Shown here piece by piece: positions 59,377-64,000 of a stretch of 64,000 nucleotides of DNA. This stretch comes from Nocardioides luteus (lineage in GTDB: Bacteria > Actinomycetota > Actinomycetes > Propionibacteriales > Nocardioidaceae). Location of the stretch: NCBI RefSeq assembly GCF_015752315.1, contig NZ_JADOVJ010000001.1:3526501-3590500 (forward strand), read 5' to 3'. The notes beneath the pieces are model-generated. The model was not told the origin of the DNA. It ran no database searches and saw only the letters and a program-made list of their open reading frames with translations. Position 1 is the stretch's first letter; each line of letters starts with the position of its first letter. The translations under genes and the position numbers were made by a program.

Positions 59377-60312
59377 CTACGACTCGGTAAGGATCTGGCG
59401 CGCCCGCTCCACGTCGGCGTGCATCTGCTCGACGAGCGCGTCGATCCCCTCGAAGGCGACCATGCCGCGCAGCCGCTCGACGAAGGCGACCTCGACCTCG
59501 ACGCCGTAGAGCTCCAGGTCGTCGCGGTCGAGCACGTAGGACTCGACCCGGCGACCGACCACGCCCTCGAAGGTGGGGTTGGTGCCGACCGAGATGGCGG
59601 CCGGGAACCGCTCCCCCGTGTCGCGCCGGGTCAGCCAGCCGGCGTAGATGCCGTCGGGCGGCACCGCGGTCAGCGAGTCGGTGGGCACGTTGGCGGTCGG
59701 GAAGCCGAGCTCGCGGCCACGCTGGTCGCCCTTCACGACGACGCCGCGCACGGAGTAGGGACGGCCCAGCGCCTCGGCGGCACCGGTGACGTCACCGGTC
59801 GCCAGACACGTACGGATGTAGGTGGAGGACCACACCTGGGGCCCGCCGTCGAGCGGGATCCCCTCGGCGGAGAAGTCGTGGATCTTGCCGTAGGCGATCA
59901 GGTCGGCCACGTCGCCGGCGGCCTTGCAGCCGTAGCGGAAGTTGGCGCCGACCACGCACGCCTCGGCGTGCAACGCGTCGACGAGGACCCGCTGGGCGAA
60001 GTCGTCGGGCGACCAGTTGGCCATGTCCATGTCGAACGGGAGCGCGAGCACGGCGTCGGCACCGGCGGCGTGCAGCAGCTCGGAGCGCTCCTCCATCGTG
60101 GTGAGCACGCCGGGGGCGTGCTCGGGCCGCAGCACCGCCATCGGGTGCGGGTCGAAGGTGACCGCCACCAGGGTGAGGTCCTTGGCGTCCGCCACCTCGC
60201 GTCCCCGGCTGATCACGTGCTGGTGCCCGAGGTGGACGCCATCGAAGTTGCCGATGACGACGCACGTGCGCCCCAGGCCGGCCGGCACCTCACTCAAGCT
60301 TCGCCACAACAC
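59377..60312 (-). CDS. ribF: bifunctional riboflavin kinase/FAD synthetase
   Basis: Makes FMN and FAD from riboflavin. A 311-aa protein: the N-terminal adenylyltransferase domain with VVIGNFDGVHLGHQHVI, TFDPHPMAVL and WSSTYIRTCLATGDV; the C-terminal flavokinase domain with GRELGFPTANVPTDSLTAVPPDGIY (in parts: GRELGFPTANVP, PPDGIYAGWL), SVGTNPTF and VESYVLDRDDLELYG. GTG at 60312 is preferred because TATTCT stands six bases upstream on the minus strand; GTG at 60318 lies immediately behind that box. The truB-ribF-rpsO neighbourhood is conserved in many bacteria. Confidence 0.95.
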   Translation of the reverse strand: MLWRSLSEVPAGLGRTCVVIGNFDGVHLGHQHVISRGREVADAKDLTLVAVTFDPHPMAVLRPEHAPGVLTTMEERSELLHAAGADAVLALPFDMDMANWSPDDFAQRVLVDALHAEACVVGANFRYGCKAAGDVADLIAYGKIHDFSAEGIPLDGGPQVWSSTYIRTCLATGDVTGAAEALGRPYSVRGVVVKGDQRGRELGFPTANVPTDSLTAVPPDGIYAGWLTRRDTGERFPAAISVGTNPTFEGVVGRRVESYVLDRDDLELYGVEVEVAFVERLRGMVAFEGIDALVEQMHADVERARQILTES

Positions 60313-60335
60313 GGCCACAGAATATCGGGGAGTGC

Positions 60336-61364
60336 TCACTCGGACGTGACCTGGGCCGTCTGTCGGGCACGGAGCGTCAGATAGACCGCGCGCATCCCGA
60401 CGGCTCGCTCGATCTCGCGCAGCACCGTCCCGAAGAACTGCTCGCGGTAGGTCTCGTCCGTCACGGTCGAGACGGTCAGGTAGAGCGAGGAGAACCCGGC
60501 GAGGAACAACGCGACCTTCACCAGCTCGCCCGACACGTTCGGCAGCCAGGACAGGTTGTGCAGCGACTGCTGACCGGTCCAACCCATCTGCACCCCGTCG
60601 GTCATCACGATCGCGCCGAAGAGGAGGAAGAACGCGAAGACGGCGACCGCGATCAGCACGACCTGGGTGGCCTGGATGACGAGCAGCGCCAGGACCAGGT
60701 TCCACCGCTCGAAGCCCGTCACCTGGGCGAGCTCCGCGGGGTCGGCGCCGCGGCCCTCCCGGGCGTCCTCGACCAGCTCCGCACAGGCGGCCTCCAGGGG
60801 CGTTCCCCGGCAGGTGCGCATCAGGAAGGCGGCGTCCACGTCGTCGTCGATCCGGTCCACCTCCTCGGGCAGCCTGACCAGCAGGAACGCCACCGCCGAC
60901 CCGGCGAACAGCAGCGTGACCAGCCACAACGCGCCCAGGTCGAGGTTGGCCGACATCTCCCAGACCTCGGCGTTGATGAACAGGAACGTCATGAAGAGCA
61001 GCAGCAGCGGCAGGGCCCGCAGGGCCATCGGCAGCAGTCTGGTCAGGGACCCGAACGTACGCCCCATCGCCCACACCAGGATCGGCCGGAACCGCATCGC
61101 GGTCAGCGCGTACCAGCCGGCAGCGGCGCCGCCCAGGGTCAGCAGCAGCGCCGGCGCCGCACCGAGGTCGCCGGTGGTCCATGCCAGCGCCACCCCGGCA
61201 GCCACGGCGACGACCACGACCACCAGACCCACCCGGACCGTACGCCGCGGCCGCATCGCCGCTCGCACCGCGACGCGCTCCTCGGGGACGAAGTAGGTCA
61301 GGCCGTTGTGGCGGAACCACGAGTCGGTGAGCCGAAGCGCCTCGGCCGGTCCGTTCTGCTTCAC
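60336..61364 (-). CDS. uncharacterised integral membrane protein
   Basis: A 342-aa protein with about seven hydrophobic segments: paired helices near 44-64 and 68-90, one at 112-132, one at 142-162, a cluster near 225-255 and one near 290-305. The N-terminus has LTDSWFRHNGLTYFVPEE, and the middle loop carries RLPEEVDRIDDDVDAAFL. No signature is recognised. GTG at 61364 with GAGGA ten bases upstream, between truB (stop 61401 region) and ribF on the same strand. A role cannot be assigned. Confidence 0.75.
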   Translation of the reverse strand: MKQNGPAEALRLTDSWFRHNGLTYFVPEERVAVRAAMRPRRTVRVGLVVVVVAVAAGVALAWTTGDLGAAPALLLTLGGAAAGWYALTAMRFRPILVWAMGRTFGSLTRLLPMALRALPLLLLFMTFLFINAEVWEMSANLDLGALWLVTLLFAGSAVAFLLVRLPEEVDRIDDDVDAAFLMRTCRGTPLEAACAELVEDAREGRGADPAELAQVTGFERWNLVLALLVIQATQVVLIAVAVFAFFLLFGAIVMTDGVQMGWTGQQSLHNLSWLPNVSGELVKVALFLAGFSSLYLTVSTVTDETYREQFFGTVLREIERAVGMRAVYLTLRARQTAQVTSE

Positions 61365-61400
61365 AAGCGCGTCATCCTCGCAGGCTTTACCGTTCCTCGG

Positions 61401-62270
61401 TCACCCGACGAAGACCGCGCTCGCCTTCGCGGTCGTCGCGCCGACCGGCTCGTAGAGCGCCAGGAACTCGCCGTCGGGGGCGAACACCGCGGTGAGCCCG
61501 TCGAGCGCGAGCTCGAGCTTGCGGCCGTAGCGGACGTCCTGGGCCTGCGCCTCGGAGAGGTCGTAGGAGGTGAACGCGGCGCGGGCGGCCTCGGCCAGCG
61601 GCAGCGCCGCGAACTCCTCGGCGAGCTCGTCGAGCGTCCTGGCGACGCCGAGATCGTAGGGCCCGACCGCGGTGCGGCGCAGCATCGTCAGGTGTCCACC
61701 GACGCCGAGCGCCTCCCCGACGTCGCGGGCGATCGCCCGGATGTAGGTGCCCGAGGAGCAGCGCACCGAGATGTCGACATCGACGACGTCGCCCTCGCGC
61801 CGGAGCTCGCCGACGGTGAGCTCGTGCACGGTGACCGGCCGGGCCTTCAGCTCGACCTGCTCCCCGTCGCGTACGCGTTGGTAGGCGCGCTTGCCGTCGA
61901 CCTTGATCGCCGACACCGCGGTCGGCACCTGGAGGATGTCGCCGACCTGGGCGGCGAAGGCGCTGCGTACGCGCACCTCGTCGAGGCCGGCGGCGGAACG
62001 CGTCTCGACGACCTCACCCTCGGCGTCGTCCGTGGTCGTGGCGACCCCGAGCCGCACCGTCGCGGAGTAGGCCTTCTCGGTCAGCATCAGGTGGCCGAGG
62101 AGCCGGGTGGCCCGCTCCACCCCCAGGACGAGTACGCCGGTGGCCATCGGGTCCAGGGTGCCGGCATGCCCGACCTTGCGGGTGCCGGCCAACCGCCGGA
62201 CGCGCGCGACGACGTCGTGGGAGGTGACCCCGGCAGGCTTGTCGACGATGACGAGGCCGGAGGGACTCAC
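61401..62270 (-). CDS. truB: tRNA pseudouridine(55) synthase
   Basis: A 289-aa enzyme making pseudouridine 55 in the T-loop of tRNA. Catalytic motif [17 protein letters not shown] with the active Asp near residue 39; [16 protein letters not shown] at the start; [18 protein letters not shown] and [18 protein letters not shown] are family motifs. GTG at 62270 overlaps the rbfA stop (GTGA); a longer frame to 62291 runs back into rbfA and is not needed. Confidence 0.96.
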   Translation of the reverse strand: MSPSGLVIVDKPAGVTSHDVVARVRRLAGTRKVGHAGTLDPMATGVLVLGVERATRLLGHLMLTEKAYSATVRLGVATTTDDAEGEVVETRSAAGLDEVRVRSAFAAQVGDILQVPTAVSAIKVDGKRAYQRVRDGEQVELKARPVTVHELTVGELRREGDVVDVDISVRCSSGTYIRAIARDVGEALGVGGHLTMLRRTAVGPYDLGVARTLDELAEEFAALPLAEAARAAFTSYDLSEAQAQDVRYGRKLELALDGLTAVFAPDGEFLALYEPVGATTAKASAVFVG

Positions 62271-62722
62271 TCCTCCTCGTCCTCGTCCCACTCGTCCTCG
62301 ATCTCGCGGGGCTTCTTGTAGGGGTCGGCCTCGCCGGCGTAGGTCTCCCCACGAGCGGCGGCGACCGCGTCGTCCTGCGCCTTGGCGCGGGCGAGCACGT
62401 CGTCGAGGTGGCGGGCCGTCTCCGGCAGCGCGTCGTGGATGAACTCCAGCGTCGGGGCGGTGCGGGTGCCGAGCTGCTTGGCGACCTCGGAACGGATCAG
62501 CCCCTTGGCCGACTCCAGCGCCGCGGCCGTGCCGGCCAGCTCGGCCTCCGAGTCGGCGCCCAGCACCGTGTAGAAGATCGTCGCCTGCTGACTGTCTCCG
62601 GTCACTCGCACGTCGGTGACGGTGACGAACCCGATCCGCGGATCCTTGATCCGCCGCTCCAGCATCTGCGCCACGATGACCTTGATCCGGTCAGCGATCC
62701 GGCGAACCCGTGGGCTACTCAT
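62267..62722 (-). CDS. rbfA: ribosome-binding factor A
   Basis: A 151-aa cold-shock and 30S maturation factor with a KH-like fold: [20 protein letters not shown] at the start, [40 protein letters not shown]; the C-terminal tail is acidic (DEWDEDEEE). ATG at 62722 has GAGAGAG about seven bases upstream; GTG two codons earlier is possible. It lies after infB in the usual order, but separated from it by an unusual palindrome array. Confidence 0.96.
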   Translation of the reverse strand: MSSPRVRRIADRIKVIVAQMLERRIKDPRIGFVTVTDVRVTGDSQQATIFYTVLGADSEAELAGTAAALESAKGLIRSEVAKQLGTRTAPTLEFIHDALPETARHLDDVLARAKAQDDAVAAARGETYAGEADPYKKPREIEDEWDEDEEE

Positions 62723-62741
62723 GTTCACACTCTCTCAAACC

Positions 62742-62914
62742 GCGCCGATTCGGCGCTAATGTCTCAACTCGAAGCGCCGAGTCGGCGCTCATGTCTCACG
62801 AACTGGCGCCGAGTCGGCGCGTATTCCCGGGGCAGACACGCCGACTCGACACGTACGTCCGGGACAAACGCGCCGAGTCGACGCATCTGTGCGGGACAGA
62901 TGCGCCGACTCGGC
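62742..62914. repeat. six-unit array of 15-bp palindromes with exact 32-bp period
   Basis: Units start at 62742, 62774, 62806, 62838, 62870 and 62902, each 32 bases from the last. Units 1-3 are perfect palindromes GCGCCGANTCGGCGC; units 4-6 are variants (ACGCCGACTCGACAC, GCGCCGAGTCGACGC, and GCGCCGACTCGGC). The 17-base spacers are also related (ATGTCTCA in spacers 1 and 2; CGGG(A/G)CA in spacers 3-5). Units 5 and 6 together form one hairpin (62872-62889 with 62896-62913, one mismatch), probably the infB terminator. The array fills the infB-rbfA gap (62723-62926). Confidence 0.85.
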
Positions 62915-62926
62915 AGGGGTTGGGGA

Positions 62927-64000
62927 TCAGCCCCGGGGAATCTCCACCATCTCGAAGGCTTCGATGATGTCGCCTTCCTTGATGTCCTGGAAGTTCTTCA
63001 GGACCAGACCGCACTCGAAGCCCTCGCGGACCTCGGAGGCGTCGTCCTTCTCGCGGCGCAGCGAGGCCAGGTCGAGGTTGTCGGCCGCCACGGCGCCGTC
63101 GCGCAGGACGCGAACCTTGGCGTTGCGGCGGATGAGACCGCTGGTGACCATACAACCGGCGATGTTTCCGGCCTTGGACGAGCGGAAGATCGCACGGATC
63201 TCCGCCTGACCGAGGACCCGCTCCTCGTACTCCGGCTTGAGCATGCCCTTGAGGGCCGCCTCGATCTCCTCGATCGCCTGGTAGATGACCGAGTAGTAGC
63301 GGATCTCGACACCCTCGCGGTCGGCCATCTCCGTCGCCTTGCCCTGCGGGCGGACGTTGAAGCCGATGATGATCGCGTCGGAGGCAGCAGCCAGGTCGAC
63401 GTTGGTCTCGGTGATCGCACCGACACCGCGGTCGATGACCCGGATGGAGACCTCGTCGCCACCCACGTCGATCTTGGCCAGTGCGTCCTCGAGCGCCTCG
63501 ACCGAACCGGACACGTCGCCCTTGAGGATGAGGTTGAGCTCCTGGCTCTCGCCCTTCTCCATGGAGGCCATGAAGTCCTCCAGCGTGCGGCGTACGCGGC
63601 GCTTGGCCTGCTGCGCGGCACGCTCGCGTGCCTCGCGCTTCTCGGCGATCTGGCGAGCCATCCGGTCGTCCTCGACGACCAGGAAGCTCTGACCGGCACC
63701 CGGCACCGCCGAGAGACCCAGGACCATCGCCGGACGCGACGGGGTCGCCTCGGTGATCTCGTGGCCGTACTCGTCGATCATCGCGCGGACACGACCGTGG
63801 GCCGGGCCGGCGACGATGGACTCACCCACGCGCAGCGTGCCGCGCTGGACCAGGATGGTCGCGACCGGGCCGCGGCCACGGTCGAGGTGAGCCTCGATCA
63901 CGATGCCCTGCGCGTCCTGGCTGGCGTTGGCCTGCAGGTCGAGCGAGGCGTCGGCGGTCAGCACGACGGCCTCGAGGAGGCCATCGATGTTGATCCGCGA
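62927..64000 (-). CDS. infB: translation initiation factor IF-2, C-terminal part (5' end outside the window)
   Basis: About 358 C-terminal residues, open to the window end; the GTPase domain lies mostly beyond it. Visible are the end of the G domain and domain II ([24 protein letters not shown]), [18 protein letters not shown] in the linker, domain C1 ([36 protein letters not shown]) and C2 ([24 protein letters not shown], in parts), which binds fMet-tRNA. The stop is TGA at 62929-62927. The downstream gap holds the palindrome array, then rbfA and truB. Confidence 0.97.
   Translation of the reverse strand, partial: SRINIDGLLEAVVLTADASLDLQANASQDAQGIVIEAHLDRGRGPVATILVQRGTLRVGESIVAGPAHGRVRAMIDEYGHEITEATPSRPAMVLGLSAVPGAGQSFLVVEDDRMARQIAEKREARERAAQQAKRRVRRTLEDFMASMEKGESQELNLILKGDVSGSVEALEDALAKIDVGGDEVSIRVIDRGVGAITETNVDLAAASDAIIIGFNVRPQGKATEMADREGVEIRYYSVIYQAIEEIEAALKGMLKPEYEERVLGQAEIRAIFRSSKAGNIAGCMVTSGLIRRNAKVRVLRDGAVAADNLDLASLRREKDDASEVREGFECGLVLKNFQDIKEGDIIEAFEMVEIPRG

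Noticed and set aside
62742..62914. CRISPR-like appearance of the 32-bp periodic array
   Set aside because: The repeated part is only a 15-bp palindrome and the 17-base spacers resemble each other; no cas genes are present. It is not a CRISPR array.
1..64000. tRNA genes, rRNA genes, insertion sequences, prophage or plasmid-type genes, attachment sites, replication origin
   Set aside because: None was recognised: no transposase or integrase motifs, no tRNA-like cloverleaf with a CCA-proximal T-loop found by eye, no DnaA-box cluster noticed. A tRNAscan and an IS search would settle this.

Overview
The window looks like chromosome from a high-GC actinobacterium, most likely Nocardioidaceae (Nocardioides-like); that family name is inference. 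The signs are very high GC at third codon positions, many GTG and some TTG starts, ATGA/GTGA overlaps between co-directional genes, and many genes whose start codon sits 6-8 nt after a TANNNT box (leaderless transcripts). From remembered family knowledge, the gene set and order resemble the Mycobacterium tuberculosis Rv2187-Rv2205c region (fadD15, NlpC/P60, DEDD/GIY-YIG nuclease, trpD, ctaE-qcrCAB, ctaF/ctaC, adoK, HesB-type Fe-S protein, glycerate kinase), followed by the conserved infB-rbfA-truB-ribF-rpsO-pnp block.

Layout. 1-9.4 kb: the 3' part of an acyl-CoA ligase, a coupled pair of membrane metalloprotease-type genes, a secreted NlpC/P60 hydrolase under a c-di-AMP (ydaO/yuaA) riboswitch, a NYN-domain protein with a divergent CxxC miniprotein, a DEDD exonuclease/GIY-YIG fusion and a lone RAM-domain protein. 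9.4-16 kb: trpD with a degenerate receiver protein, then the ctaE-qcrC-qcrA-qcrB respiratory operon and a YqeY protein. 16-21 kb: a minus-strand cassette HAD hydrolase-phnD-phnC-phnE-phnE-RpiR regulator, which interrupts the respiratory locus. 21-28 kb: L,D-transpeptidase, ctaC-ctaD-ctaF (aa3 oxidase), cysteine desulfurase-TusA and adenosine kinase. 28-34.7 kb: a Cys-containing miniprotein, a TetR/MFS pair in which the MFS gene carries an in-frame stop, an ErpA-type Fe-S carrier, glycerate kinase, an unknown gene and nadA.

34.8-46.5 kb is one long minus-strand run in two parts. Upstream is pspA-pspAA-htpX-pspAB plus a methyltransferase (membrane stress). Downstream is an HlyD-like adaptor-ATPase-permease-DUF5666 lipoprotein-second adaptor-response regulator-histidine kinase operon (MacAB-like export with its own two-component system). 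46.6-64 kb holds a DUF3043 protein, dapB, a methyltransferase, the M16 peptidase-pnp pair, a Tat-exported molybdopterin oxidoreductase, an MMPL transporter, rpsO, a PadR/HAAS membrane pair, ribF, truB, rbfA and the C-terminal part of infB.

Non-coding DNA is unusually structured. There is a six-unit array of 15-bp palindromes with an exact 32-bp period between rbfA and infB. Related hairpins separate convergent genes elsewhere. Two convergent junctions carry hairpins with about 30 paired bases. A roughly 100-bp repeat abuts the stop codons of both ctaF and rpsO. CTGTG direct repeats spaced 11 bp mark likely binding sites of the response regulator. No tRNA, rRNA, CRISPR array or insertion sequence was recognised. 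All similarity statements are from reading the sequence and remembered families; no database search was run.
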